Below are positions 21,418 to 33,330 of a stretch of 64,000 nt of DNA, piece after piece. This DNA is from Chamaecyparis obtusa (Eukaryota; Streptophyta; Pinopsida; Cupressales; Cupressaceae), in assembly GCA_027943335.1 (NCBI GenBank), contig BSBK01000876.1:186001-250000 (forward strand), given 5' to 3'. The translations under genes were made by a program, and so were the position numbers. Under the pieces are notes generated by a model. It saw nothing but the letters and a program-made list of their open reading frames with translations, had not been told where the DNA came from and ran no database searches. Position 1 is the first letter of the stretch. Each line of letters opens with the position of its first letter.

Positions 21418-23620
21418 GCTTCTTCTTTTTCAAGATCTGGTCTCAACAGGCATGGAGATGCAAGTGCTAAATGGATGCAAGATGTTTGGCTAAAAGATGT
21501 TGATGGATGCAAAGTTGATGAACTTCTAAAGATGATGACTTCTAAGATGCAAATGCAAAGATAGGGATCAAGATGGTGATGATGGAAGCTGGAGGGAATA
21601 GATATGGATCAAGACGGTGGAGGAAAGATAGGTTGCTGGTGAAAAGCTGGTGAAAGATTACTGAGTGGTCAACAAATGAGCAGTTATTTTTCCCAAATGG
21701 AGGATCAGAGATATGATGGGGTCAACCTAAGATAGACTGATGATCTTCGGTCAACTAGTTTCTTATCAATACACTCCAATCTCTTGCTCGAGATGATGGC
21801 TATGCAAGGACAAAGTTTGATTTCTTTATGACAACACGTTGTGTCAAAAAGAGGATGATGGTCTCTGATCTTGGATAGGGGATGAAAAACAACTCAAAAG
21901 GGTAAACACTAAGTGTTGGTGGAACTCTGGATTTGGAGCAAAAGATGATGGATCTACTGAAAAGATATGGAAAGCTGATGGGGGGGATGCTGGTGGAAAA
22001 GGTATTGAAGGGTGAAGGGACAAATGCTCTATCTAAAGGGACAATGCAGATGACAAGGATTGATTCTAGAATGCTAGTAGGAAGATGAATGCAAATGCAA
22101 CTTTCATGATGTTCTGAAATGCAACTAAGGTTTTGATGCTGATGCAAAGGGTGAAACTAGGATGAAACTAAGATGCAAGGCTGTTGGAGACAAGATTTCA
22201 AGATCTGAAGATGGAAAAAAAGACATGAACAAGGAAATGGCTAATCTTCTGGCTCAAGGTTGACAAAGTGATGGTTAACTCAGAAACGGAAGGCGAACTA
22301 TTTGATGCGGGCATTATGGGCAATGTTCTCAAGTCTGGTTTGGGACTTCTCCTCTGCTTGGGTTGCTTGGATAATGGATTGATAGGTCTTGGTGTTCTTC
22401 TTGATAACTTTTCGCTCTTGATAGGCTTGGGATTTGGGCAACTTTGCTTTAGGATGTTTGTTCTTGCTGGGCATCACTTGGAAAAGAGGCTTCTGATTTT
22501 GAGGCAAAGGTTTCCAATGGCAAAAGTTAAAGTCAAAGCAATCTCTACAAGGGACAAAGCAACCCTGCAGGATACAAACAAAGACAACTGACTCTGATAA
22601 AGCTCTAAAAAGTGTATGTTTCAACAAGTGTTTTCACGGAGTCTTTGACTGTCAAGCACTTCAAACAGATCTACCTAAGGAAGGTGAGTATCAAAATCAC
22701 TTGCCCACAGCTTGGTATCCCCCATAAGGGAATACAAATGGTGAGTAATCTTGAGGCGACCCGGTAAACCCCTTGGAATCGGTCCTTGCACAAGGATTTT
22801 GATACTTTCAGATGTAGATAGGGTAGCCTTTAGTTTATCAGGTTTTTAATAGTTCCGTGGTGTCTCCATACCCGGTTTTGCTGATCATCTGTGACTCACT
22901 TAAGAGCCTTGCCAATTATGCTGGGGGAGAGGAATGTTTACCATCTCCAGACACGTGTTTGGCACGAACACCCAATGATTAGGAGATGTAAGCGATTCTT
23001 TTGGTATTCGCTTATTTATATACCAGCCGGAGGGGATACCGGTTTGAGGTCGTTCTCCGAGGAGGAAGCGCTTCTCCTTGGACAGGCCTCGCTAAAAGCA
23101 GAACAGGTGAACTTGTCCAAGTTCAAATGTTCCACGTTGCTTACTCTAACAAGGATTATGCAAGAATTGAAAAACTCCTACATGTACATCAAGCAGATTT
23201 TGTTCATTTTCCCAAATTTGATTAAGTGATGTTTGAACTTTGAAATGAAGACACTCGTGATTAGATTTTGATTTGTTCTTTTCCTCAAAATGTAAATGAA
23301 TTGAATGTTTGCAAGTTCTTTCCTTTCATGCATTCAAAATTTGGTTAGCGAGTTGATTTAAGAACTTTGAAAAAGCTTTGTTTTATCCTTTAGATCACTC
23401 AAGATTGAATTTGTTTGCTTGCTTTGAAATCTGAAACAGATGAGGGAATAGAGTTGTTCGTTCCTTTTAGTGCATTCAAGATTTGGTTTGATTTTCAAAT
23501 TGACAATGACATTCTAGGACCTAAGTTCATTTCCTTAATGTCATTCAAGATTTTGTTTTGACCTTTGCTGTAATAAAAGAAATGAAAAACCAGTCCCAAG
23601 CAACTTTAAGACAAAAAACC
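21418..23620 (-). other. A leader (5' untranslated region)
   Basis: About 2.2 kb between the leader repeats and gag. It is rich in short self-complementary stretches (22680-23060) with several possible upstream ATGs. The open frames seen on either strand here are short and without domains. A long structured leader is usual for Tat elements. Confidence 0.5.
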
Positions 23621-24000
23621 AAAAAGCGACACTATCCAGCTTATAGGCGACGCTAGAAAGTGCAGAGGTGACACTTGATTTTTACAGGCGACATTCTGTA
23701 CCTCAAAAGGCGACAGATAAAAATGCAGAGGCATGATTTCTTTCGTTACAGGCATCAGAAGAAGAATTCTGGGACGGAACAGAAGTTATCGATCACAGGA
23801 AAATCTCAATTATGCAGGCGTGAAAATAGAGCTCATAGGCGTCATTTCTTTCCTCAAAGGTGTGATTTAATTGCATGAAGGCGTGACTGGATTCTTTGTA
23901 GGTGACATTTCTTTTGATGAAGGTGACATTTCTTTGTTTGAAGGTGACATTTAATTGCTATAGGCGTCATTTCTTTTCATGAAGGTGACATTTCTTTTAT
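23621..24000 (-). repeat. A leader repeat array next to the PBS
   Basis: At least ten imperfect copies, spaced about 20-27 bases, of a unit near 'aggtgacatttctttt' (plus strand), with variants 'aggcgacatt' and 'aggcgtcatt'. It is clearest at 23870-24000. It ends about 55 bases before the primer-binding site. Confidence 0.75.
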
Positions 24001-24056
24001 TTCCTGCAAAATACAAGCATATAAAGTATAATTTCATCAAAATGATTGTGGTTAGT

Positions 24057-24074
24057 GTCCCACCGGGCGTGCCA
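24057..24074 (-). other. A primer-binding site
   Basis: Minus-strand TGGCACGCCCGGTGGGAC, three bases after the 5' LTR. It begins TGG as a tRNA 3'-CCA complement must. I cannot name the tRNA without a search; it is not initiator Met. Confidence 0.8.
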
Positions 24075-24077
24075 GAA

Positions 24078-25528
24078 TGTAGACTAGGATTTGAGTGTGC
24101 ACCTAAACCTATTTTGAAGGCCAAAGACAAACAAACGTCATAGCATATAGTCAAATCAAATTTAATGGTAAACAAACTAAAATCAAAGCCACCTCAGTTT
24201 AAGCCTAAAATGGATGTGCCCATGCACCGTTTGATATGCTTGGATATAGATGGATGTGGGTATGCAAACTCAAGCACTTGGAGCATGCAAGATAAATGAT
24301 GATTTGAGGATCAAGAAGACCCAAAATGACACAAAATAGGTATGAGGAACCTATTTTGCCTCAAAGGCCTCAAGAACACACAAATATGCAAAGCTAAAAG
24401 ATGAACTAAGATTGATAAGAAATGAATCTATGTTAATCCATTTAAGCTAATTTAGATGTGATTTAAGCTTGAAAATGATCTAAAATGATGAGTTTATGCT
24501 TATGCTAGAATGAAAATGGCATTATAACTTTGCTATTGAGTTTGAGAGTTGAAAGATGATTTGCCTTAGGAAGTGAGGGTATTTATAGGATTTCTAAAGG
24601 CTTGGGGTAGGAAGAATGAATGGCCAGGATTGAAATCCTTAAGAGAGGCCAAGATTCACTCAAAGGGAAGCACATGGATTGTGCTAGTTCTCAGCCAATC
24701 AGGAGGTGACACATGTCACAAGATGAGTGGATGAAGGGAAGGGCAAAGAGGAGTCAACAAAGGGGGCTCCAAGCTCATAACTCTCTAAATAAATGCTTGT
24801 AAGAGCAATGAATGGGCTTTAAGAGGCTTTGAAGACTTTGGGGAAGCAATAAATGCTTTGTGGTTGAGATATTTGGAAGGAAAGACTTTGCTTTGGTTTA
24901 GGAAAGTCTTAAGCTTGGTTAGGATTGCACAAAGGTTTAAGGGTAGGATTAGGATTAGATTAGGACAAAAAAAGGATTAGGATGGGTGAAGAGGGTGGAT
25001 TTGAGAAGATTCTAGAAGAGTCTAGATTTCTCCTTAGTTTCATGGAATAAAAGTTATTCATTCCAAAAGCTTAAGTTTTAGGAATATTTATTAAAATATT
25101 TTCAATAAATATGAAAATTAAATATTTAACCTTAATTAAATATTTAACCTTGGGATTAGGGTTAGAAAAGATGGGATTAGCCTTTTAATCGAAATTAAGA
25201 AAGGATTAGAAGATTTTGGAAGAGGTTAGTGGTCTTAAGGAAATTGGCCAAGTTTGGGATAAAAAATAAATTAAAAATAAATTAATTTATTTTTGAAGTT
25301 TTTTGGTCAATTTATTAATTAAATAATTAATAAATTAGGGATAATGTCCAAATGACATTTTTAGGCTAGATTCCTTAATTAAAGATTTTTAATTAAGAGA
25401 GAGAGATTTAATGCTATAAAAATAAATTAATTAATTAAATAAATAATTAATTAATAAATGATGATGTCATCAAAGATTTTCAGAAAACAAAAATAATTTA
25501 TTTTTTGAAGGATTTTTCGGTGTCTACA
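24078..25528 (-). repeat. A 5' LTR (element sense)
   Basis: 1451 bp, nearly identical to 10110-11558. Differences include a 2-bp insertion near 25400 and scattered transitions. Confidence 0.95.
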
Positions 25529-25533
25529 GACAC
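25529..25533. repeat. A target-site duplication, right copy
   Basis: GACAC, identical to 10105-10109 on the other side of A. Joining 10109 to 25534 restores the LTR of B. Confidence 0.95.
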
Positions 25534-26702
25534 ATTCAAATGAAATTGACATCGAAGTCATAACCTAAGGCACATCTGAAAATCATCAAATCCTAATTGA
25601 TTATCATAAATTCTGCATTAGGGAATATTCCTAGTAATATTCCTAATTATCATGATTATCTTTAATTTAATGATTATTTGGCAATAAATCTTATTTATCC
25701 TAAAGTTTGATTAATTGAATATTCTCAATATTTAATTAATTAGATTTAATTTTGCCACTTAATTATTTAATTGAAGTTAATTATATTTATTCTTAAATTG
25801 TGTTATTTAAATTTGACAATAAATCAAAATTCCTATCATTAATTGATTAAATTCTTATTTAATTAATTAAAGCAAGTTTTTATATTTAATGATATTTGTT
25901 TTTGAATAAAAGTTTGAAAAATGATTGATTAACCCATAAATCAATTGTTTTATTTTTCAAAATCAGTTAAGTTGGAAATAAATCACTTTATTATTAAATT
26001 AATTCATAAATAAAACATGCACAATCATAAAAGTAGATAACTATCAATTATCAATTAAATCTAAACTCTATTTTGAGTTAAACTCTACTTTTGGATGTTT
26101 TTGTGAGTTAAATATCCTTTATTTAAAAATAACTCAAAAATCAACTTGAGTTATTTGAGTGATTTATGGCTTTCTTTCATGCATCCTCAAAGCCTTGGAT
26201 TTCTATAAATTAAGGCTTCAACTCATCTCAAATCATCTCATAATTTTGTGAGCTTACTCTGCCAAAATCATCTACGAATTACACAACTATTTTGAAGAAT
26301 TGGAATTTGGAGAATCAAAAGCTTATTGCGAATCAAGGCTATTGTGAGATCAATTTGGTTTTTTTTTTACATTCATTTAGATTCATTTTCATATCATTGT
26401 TGGATCAATTTCATATCAGTTCATTCTAGATTAGATTCATATCAAGTTTTCATCATATCATTGCATAGAAAATAAAAAAAAATAGATTATCTTCATATCA
26501 GTTTTGCATTCAAATCCTTCATTTAGGTGTCATCAAGGTCACTGATCTCGGTACAATTTGAGAATACATACTCGCATCTACTAGAAGGCAGTAAATTGCC
26601 TAGTTAGTTTAGTTTTCCATTATATGCATGATTTTGATTTTTGCTAACCTCTAATGTTTTACTGAAGTGTTGTGTCTACAGATCAGGTACAAAATTCACA
26701 CA
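25534..26702 (+). repeat. B 5' LTR, remainder
   Basis: AT-rich, ending CACACA at 26702 just before the primer-binding site. With 10059-10109 it gives a 1.22-kb LTR. No second copy exists in the window, so the borders rest on the TG start at the gag break and the PBS position. Confidence 0.55.
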
Positions 26703-26710
26703 TAGATTTA

Positions 26711-26728
26711 TGGCACCCACCATGGGGC
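26711..26728 (+). other. B primer-binding site
   Basis: TGGCACCCACCATGGGGC, eight bases after the LTR end. It resembles the D site (TGGTGCCCACCGTGGGGT), which supports homology of the two elements. Confidence 0.7.
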
Positions 26729-29240
26729 CCTGATACGGGTTTCCAATTCAATTCTATCAATTTCTATCTTTTCTTCTCAATTTTTGAGCCAAAACTACAA
26801 TTTTTTTAATTCTATCCGTACAATTTTCGTACGAGTTTCTGACAAAATTCATCTCAGACTATACCCACTATCGTACGATAGTCTATTGGATCAAGAATCA
26901 TGCCAGACTATACACACTATCGTTTGGAAGTTAAACTATCATATCATCATACACCCAGTGTCATACAAGTTTTAGGACTGTTGTCTGGAAGCAGACCCAG
27001 TGTCGTACGAGTTTTGGCACCAAGTTTTCATTGTCATTTCATTTTCAGGGTAGTTTGTCATATTTGGTTTTCAAATTTTGACTAACAGCTAATCTTAACA
27101 ATTGAAATTCTCTATTTTTGATTGACTCCTACTGGTTTTGATTGGAAAAAGTGCAAGAATTGCTAAAAATAGGTAAAAATTACTAAGCGTGTTGTGAGGA
27201 ATTTAGGTAATCTTCTCAGCTGATAAGACTTCAATTTTGGATCTAAAACGAACATCTCATGTGTCTAGCTTGAGTGACTTTTATTGCTTTCCTAACACAC
27301 ATTTCATTTGGGCTCTAAAAATGAACATAGATTTGCTTCCAGCATCTTTGTTACACATAGTAAATAGGCCCTATGAACACTATTTATGGCTCTTGGGAGA
27401 GTGAGTTTCCAGCGAAACTCTTATCAACAAAGGAACCCTTGTAGGTAGGGAGGATAATGAGGGAGTCTCATGTTCCACTAGATCTCTGTGTCTTCAAATT
27501 TTGATCAAGGCATTCTCTCTCCGAAGAGGTTGATAGATCATATGGGGTTGACATCATAGATCTTTGTGAGATAATCTTAGTCTTAGCATGTCAGATTAAT
27601 CTATCTACTTTGTTTGGGTTAAAAGTGAAAAGGCTAGGGGATTATGCTCTACTTCCTTTTTGGATAGTACCAGAAACCCAAATCCTTGAATTTGGAACCA
27701 GTCTCCATGTGGTATATCTTGTGAGTCACCTTTAGAGAGGGTTAACCATAGTGGACATTCCCTTAGTTGGGTCAACCACGTTGACAGAACCTCAAGCGGT
27801 AATAGCCATTTTCACCATGGTAGTGACAACCGCTATATAAATGTCCTGTTGGAAGAAATCTCCACAGGTGTGGTCTCTTTTTGGGCTTTCAGATCTCCCT
27901 AGAAGATCCTAAAGATTAAGTTCTCGAACTGTGTCAAAACCCTGGTGCGCTTGGATTGGAGTTTTCCCTCTTGGATCATAAAAGTTACAGAGTCAAACCA
28001 TTATTAAAAACCCTAGCGAGGCCAAATTTTCATTTTCTAGGGTATATGTGTGTTATTGCAAAACATTTTTGGAACATACACAATTAGCGCTTCTGAGGAT
28101 TAGAAAGAATAAAATCACTTGATTGTTTATGTGCAAGGTTGCTTTTTCCCTTGTTCATTATTTTCAGACATGCTTGAAATCACTTGCTTGCTATTTTGTG
28201 TGCTTGTTTATCTATCTGGTTATTGAAAATGAACAAATCTGTTACCATCCTCAAATCTGGACATTAAAATTTGCAAACAATCCGAATCTGAAAACTCAAA
28301 ATTTGCAAAATCTGAAGGAAAATTATTTTCCAAAGTCCACTGTCATCTCAGTCAAGCAAAAAGTCATACAATTTTTTATCAAATGTCATTTCATTACTGC
28401 CCAACTATCATATGGTAAAGAACCCAGTGTCATACGAGTCTTTATGCCAGTCAAATTCAAAAAGTCAAATCCTGCTAGCAACTGTCATGTGAGTTTTTGC
28501 AACTATCGTACAAGCTTTTCAACTGTCATTTTATAGCATACCCACTGTCATACGAGTCTGCAGAGTGTCATTTGGGAAAATTTTGAAAAGTTGTCAAAAT
28601 TGCCAGATACTTAGCTTTTTTAGCCTATTTCCAGAATCTGTCAAACAAATCACTGTGTCAGGAATAGAGCAATAGCTATTGAGAATCCTATCATTTTCCA
28701 AAAGTGGCCTTTTGAATCTGGTTCATCCTTCTATTTAATTGATTTGAGTCCTTTTCATCTTGTGTCAAAACCTTGTCAGATCTATCAATCTTCTATCAAA
28801 TCTTCAAAAACAAACTAAGTGTTGTGAACTCATGTCCACTATCTTTTGGGAAATCTACCCATACATCCAGGGCACAGTATCCTTCACCCACATCTAATCA
28901 AATCTTCAAACCAATCATAATCTTGACAAGGTTGCGTCATCTAATTTTCTTGCATCAAATCATTCTTCAGTTGTCTTCATCCTATTCTCTTCACTTCACC
29001 TAAGGTTAATGGTGGAAACCAGACTTCCTCTCACAAGAAATCTGGAGAAGCATTCTAGACCTTACCTATACCACTGTCAAAGGTCCAACTCTTGAGCAAC
29101 TCTACAATTCTAGTCTTTACGAAGACAATGGTCTTGGCAACTTTTGATTAAAAACTGGTTACGTATCTCCTCCATCAACTCATAGAGGTAATCAACAGAC
29201 TCCTCCCTAATCTATTCCAAGGAGCCCATGAACTCCTACC
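26729..29240 (+). other. B leader with two repeat clusters and a conserved core
   Basis: At 26820-27010 and again at 28370-28570 are scattered copies of a motif near 'actgtcatacgagt' (for example 'actatcgtacga', 'gtgtcgtacgagt'). Between them, 27360-27900 aligns closely with the leader of D (62340-62960, opposite strand), including 'gagagggttaaccatagtgg' and 'caagcggtaatag'. The open frames 28123-28536 and 28773-29003 have no domain and are not supported. Confidence 0.55.
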
Positions 29241-31035
29241 ATGTCTCAAGCAGGGACTAACTTTGGTTCTCATAGAACTCAATCTCAACATGGAGCAGAT
29301 CAGGAACCCACACCTGAACAAATTGCTCAATATCAAAATGACGATGAATTCAAGAAAATGATGAAACATTTCTTGAAAGAAGATAGAGAAGCATAATTTC
29401 TACAATTAGCTCATCAAGGAGCTAAACTTCCTCCCAACTTTAATGTTGAAGATATCATTATGCATGAGGAAGAAACTCCACTCGTAGCTATTATGAAACA
29501 AATGCATGCCATGCAAGTCAAACTTAACAGCCTTGAGAAAGAAAAGGAACCCAAGGAGTTCTCCATGGAAGCTCTATGTCCTTTTCCTTTTGACAAAGAC
29601 TTGTATATGCCACCATTCTCGAAAAGAGTGGAGATGCCCAAGTATGATAAGTATGATGGAAACTCTGACCCTCAGGATCATGTCAGAGAATTCTGTACAC
29701 AATCAATGGAGTTCATGCACGAACCCACCTATCTAATGTGTCTCTTCCCTCAATCTTTGGGAGGAGCATCCATTCATTGGTTTTCTTGATTGCCTTCTAC
29801 TATCAAAACTTTTGAGGAGTTGATCAAATTGTTTTATCAGCAATACTCCTACAATATTCAACATCCAGTCACCATGATTGATATCTGTAATCTCAAGCAA
29901 TATCCAAGGGAACCATTCCTAACATTCCTCAAGAGGTGGCGAAAGAAGTTCTCTCTATATGCTAGACCAATTCCTGGAATGGAGAAACTCAAAATCTTTA
30001 TCAATAGCCTTGTTCTAGAGATCAACTACCCATTACAAATGTAAGATCATACATCTTTTGACAAAATGGTAGATAATGCAATCAAGATTGAGAAAGTACT
30101 TGTCAAGAAAGGAGATATTACACTTCAAAAGGACAAATATGAATTTGGATCTAGTTCCAAAGATAAGAACAAAAATTGGAACAAGAACAAAGGCATCATC
30201 ATAGATGGCATTGTTGACACTATATGTGCCCCATCAAAGGCACCAGCCTACAACCTAACTCTTGGTTCCCAAGCCATTAAATATTTAGAACAAAAGTCAT
30301 CTAAACCATTCCAAAAGAAGCCAGAATACAAATCTTGGGATGAAAAGTGAAAGTTCACTCCTCTTGGAGAATCTTTAGAATCAGCTATGAGAACTCTACT
30401 AGTTGATAACATCATCTCTTTGCTAGTAATTCGACAATCTAATCCAGACCCTAAGCCACATTGGTGGAAAGAAAATTAATTCTATGATTTCCATCGAGGT
30501 AAAGGTCACAAAACCAATCACTACTTACGATTGAAACACACCATTCAAGATCTGATCGATAGTGGAGACATCATAGTTGATAATCCTAAGAGCAATAACA
30601 ATCATACAGCATTTATAGAACCATTTCCACAACATGGTCAAGGAGTTTCAACTTCTCAGCCTAATATGGGGGCAAAAGTCAATTATGCCTACCCTGGAAA
30701 TAATGTTGTCATCAATATGGTTGAACCATGTCTCTCTAAAAGTTGCAATGTCATCACAATTGTACAAAGAGAAAGAGATCATTCCTTAGCTAATGTAGTT
30801 ACTAGATCACAAGCTTAGGCACATCTGAAAGGACAAATCCCAGATTCATCTAATGTCCCTAAGATACCCTTCAATCTTTCATCCGCTTACAAATAGAAGG
30901 TTGTTTCTAAATCTTCCAATTCTAAAGATACAAGGCCAACATCTTATAGCATTGTTCAACAACTCCAACACACTAATGCCAAAATCTCCATGTTTGAGTT
31001 GCTTTGAATATCTCCAGCTCACAAAGCCATACTAG
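29241..31035 (+). pseudogene. gag: B Gag
   Basis: In frame from an ATG at 29241; earlier starts in the same frame are possible. The capsid-type region has KRVEMPKYDKYDGNSDPQDH near 29630 and LMCLFPQSLGGASIHWF near 29730. A Lys-rich segment (NKNWNKNKG near 30170) follows, then a zinc-binding relic FYDFHRGKGHKTNH near 30480 whose first Cys is lost to a stop. Stops near 29394, 29787, 30042, 30348, 30477, 30816 and beyond; those whose ancestral codon can be judged fit CGA to TGA or CAA to TAA. No frameshift. Confidence 0.8.
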
Positions 31036-31778
31036 ACAAAGCTTTGCTTGGTTCCAATGTTCCTGATGACCTTGATTTAGATAGGTTCCAGACTATGGTT
31101 GGACATCTTACATCTCTGCAATATATCTCCTTTTCAAAGGAAGATGACAACTCCTTGAGTCACCCACATAATCAGCCTTTGCATATAGAAGTCTTGATCC
31201 AAAACCATAGAGTCAAACATGTGTTGATAGATGGGAGCACTAGCCTAAACATTGGTTCTTACAGCTTGATCACACAATTGGGATTTTCAGAATTGGCTAT
31301 TGATCCTCAAAAGAAGATAACCATAAAAGCTTATGATGAACAAGAAAGATCTTCTAAAGGCACCATTGTCTTACCCATCCAAGTGGGTCTAGTTATCAAA
31401 GATACCATCTGTCAAGTGCTTGATCTACCTTTGTCCTACAACATCCTCCTAGGGAGACCATGGATACATGAAATGCAAGCTATTCCTTGTACATACCATC
31501 AATGTTTGAAGTTTCCTTATGAGGGAGTAGAGGTTACTATCCTCGCATATCTAAATACAACTTGCAATACATTGAAGGAAAGTGCTAATAAGCTTGTTCC
31601 CAATAACAGAGAATCTTCTACTGAACAACTAAATGTTGCTTCAACATCCAAAATGGAAGACATTGCTAAAGAGGTCAATATCAAAGAAAATGGGATGGGA
31701 GAATATATTATAGAGCTAGTCTTATCTTTGACATCTCTCCCTATCTCACCTAAGTCTTATGGACAATCTTTGAAATAG
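31036..31778 (+). pseudogene. pol: B aspartic protease
   Basis: Active-site region HVLIDGSTSLNIGSYSL near 31215, with the Asp in a D-G-S setting, and the later NILLGRPWIHEM near 31440. It is preceded by the conserved MVGHLTSL block, also present in A as LVGHLSAV. Same frame as gag. A TAG ends this segment at 31776-31778. Confidence 0.75.
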
Positions 31779-33024
31779 TCCAAGTCCGAATCTAAGGAAC
31801 CTCTTGAAGCATATAAAAAGAATTTTGTGGTAGAACAAGTATCCAAGAAAAAGTTTGAAGAGGATGAAGTTGTGCTATCATGGCTATACAAAGATGAATC
31901 TAAATCCCAGAATGTTCAAACTAGTGACTCTACAGCACCACAAATGCCTTCTAAGTCATACGGTCCAGGAATTAAATTGATAGCTAAGATGGGATATCTA
32001 GGTCAAGGACCTCTAGGAGTCAGAGGAAAAGGTCTTGAGGCACCTCTCCCACATACTGGTAGAGAAAATAAAGACAAAGTTGGCTTAGGATTTAAAAAGA
32101 AACCCTATCACCTCAAAGGAAATTATTCTCATGTCATAGAACAAATTGCACCAGGAGAAGCCCTTCTTAAGAAAGAAGAAATAGAACCATCATATACTGA
32201 TTTACAAAGCTCAAAACTCATTCCCTATGAAAAATTGCCTAAAGAGATCAAAGACTTTCTTGATACAGAAGATGATCCTATCAGAAGAATCAATGTAGTA
32301 GAAACACAAGAACCTATTGTAAAGCAAGAGATAGTTGCCACACAAGAACCAACTAATCTCGAAGTTAATCAAATGAAACAAGAGGAAGGTGGTAGCTATT
32401 CTAAGATAGATTCCCATGAGTATGAATACAAATTCAAATCTGAGGGTAACCCTTCTTGGGGTATTCACCCTAACTTTACTCATGTTCTAAGATTTCCTAG
32501 AGATCCTGAATCAGAAGATGAATCTAATGACTATGAATGGGGAGTCATTCCAGAACTAGATGAGCTTATCATAGAGAAACATGTTGATGTTATTCACCAA
32601 TATGCACCTCAACCCAACGTAAGTCTAGAATGAAATGATGAACCTATCGAGTCTGATCCACCTATGGCTGAATTGGATTCTCATAATGACATTGAGCCTA
32701 TTCATGAATTGAATGTCTTAAGTTGTAATATCACCTTTGAACTCAAGTGTTAGGTTAGGACCAATGATGATAGATCCATATCTATAAACACTATCTCCCA
32801 ATCTTTCCCCACTTTGACTATCCAATATCCAGAACTTATTGATCAAACCTCCACAAATCTAAGCCATGGTATTTATACCTTCACAAATGACTATGCCCTT
32901 GCTTGCTACCTCAATGTAGTTGAGCCTATGAGTACTTCCATCAGTGAACCAAGCATTAGCATGATGGAGTCAGACATCAAATATCTTAGTCAAAAAAATA
33001 AGAATAAAAAGAAAAAGAAAAAGA

Positions 33025-33063
33025 GTTCTAAGGGTGAAAACCACTTTGTGGCAGTCTCAGAAC
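33025..33063 (+). other. A4-bulge hairpin, B copy 1 (coding)
   Basis: Outer stem GTTCT/AGAAC, further pairs with one mismatch, A4 bulge at 33037-33040, inner stem CCAC/GTGG, loop TTT. Confidence 0.72.
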
Positions 33064-33088
33064 CTACAAAAGTCAAAAGAAAAGATGT

Positions 33089-33125
33089 ATCCGAAGGTGA
33101 AAACCTCTCCGAGGTGCCTAAGGAT
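33089..33125 (+). other. A4-bulge hairpin, B copy 2 (coding)
   Basis: Outer stem ATCC/GGAT plus GGTG/TGCC with G-U pairs, A4 bulge at 33100-33103, inner stem CCTC/GAGG, loop TCC. Confidence 0.75.
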
Positions 33126-33330
33126 GAGATATTTGATGTCCTTCTAAGTCATTTATAGGATAGATCTCCAGTTCTAATTGAGCCCACCCAATCTATCAAT
33201 TTGGGTACAACAAAGGAACCACAATTGGTACATGTAGCACAATCATTATCAGAAGAAGAGAAGAAAAAATTTACTACATTCCTAATAGAGAAAAAGATCA
33301 ACTTTGCATGGAAATACTCAGATATGCCAG

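Larger units (their letters stand above)
10110..25528 (-). mobile_element. Element A: near-complete Tat-type Ty3/gypsy retrotransposon
   Basis: 15,419 bp on the minus strand with both LTRs (24078-25528 at its 5' end, 10110-11558 at its 3' end), PBS, PPT and a perfect 5-bp target duplication GACAC (10105-10109 and 25529-25533). The LTRs start TGTAGAC and end TCTACA and differ at about 19 positions by eye (1.3%), so it is the youngest insertion in the window. Gag-pol occupies one frame from 21417 to 13225 with about 14 premature stops and no frameshift. Domain order is Gag, protease, RT, RNase H, archaeal-type RNase H, integrase. It sits in the 5' LTR of B. It cannot make a polyprotein unless stops are read through, but its cis signals look complete. 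Confidence 0.93.
31827..33330 (+). pseudogene. pol: B protease-RT linker with G-patch-like motif
   Basis: Near 31970-32090 the protein reads GIKLIAKMGYLGQGPLG, then GKGLEAP, then KVGLGF. This matches the glycine spacing of a G-patch, a short nucleic-acid-binding motif also known after the protease of betaretroviruses. The remainder is acidic, with a Lys run (33000-33025) and the ENHFVAVSEP and ENLSEVP segments whose codons form the two coding hairpins. Stops near 32631, 32750 and 33156. Confidence 0.65.

Noticed and set aside
22891..23229. Plus-strand open frames in the A leader (112 and 74 codons)
   Set aside because: Antisense to the element, no domain, and the region looks like structured leader.
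23621..24000. CRISPR-like array
   Set aside because: Units vary in sequence and spacing, and the context is a plant retrotransposon leader beside a PBS.
28123..28536. 137-codon open frame in the B leader
   Set aside because: Low-complexity, overlaps the leader repeats and has no counterpart in D.
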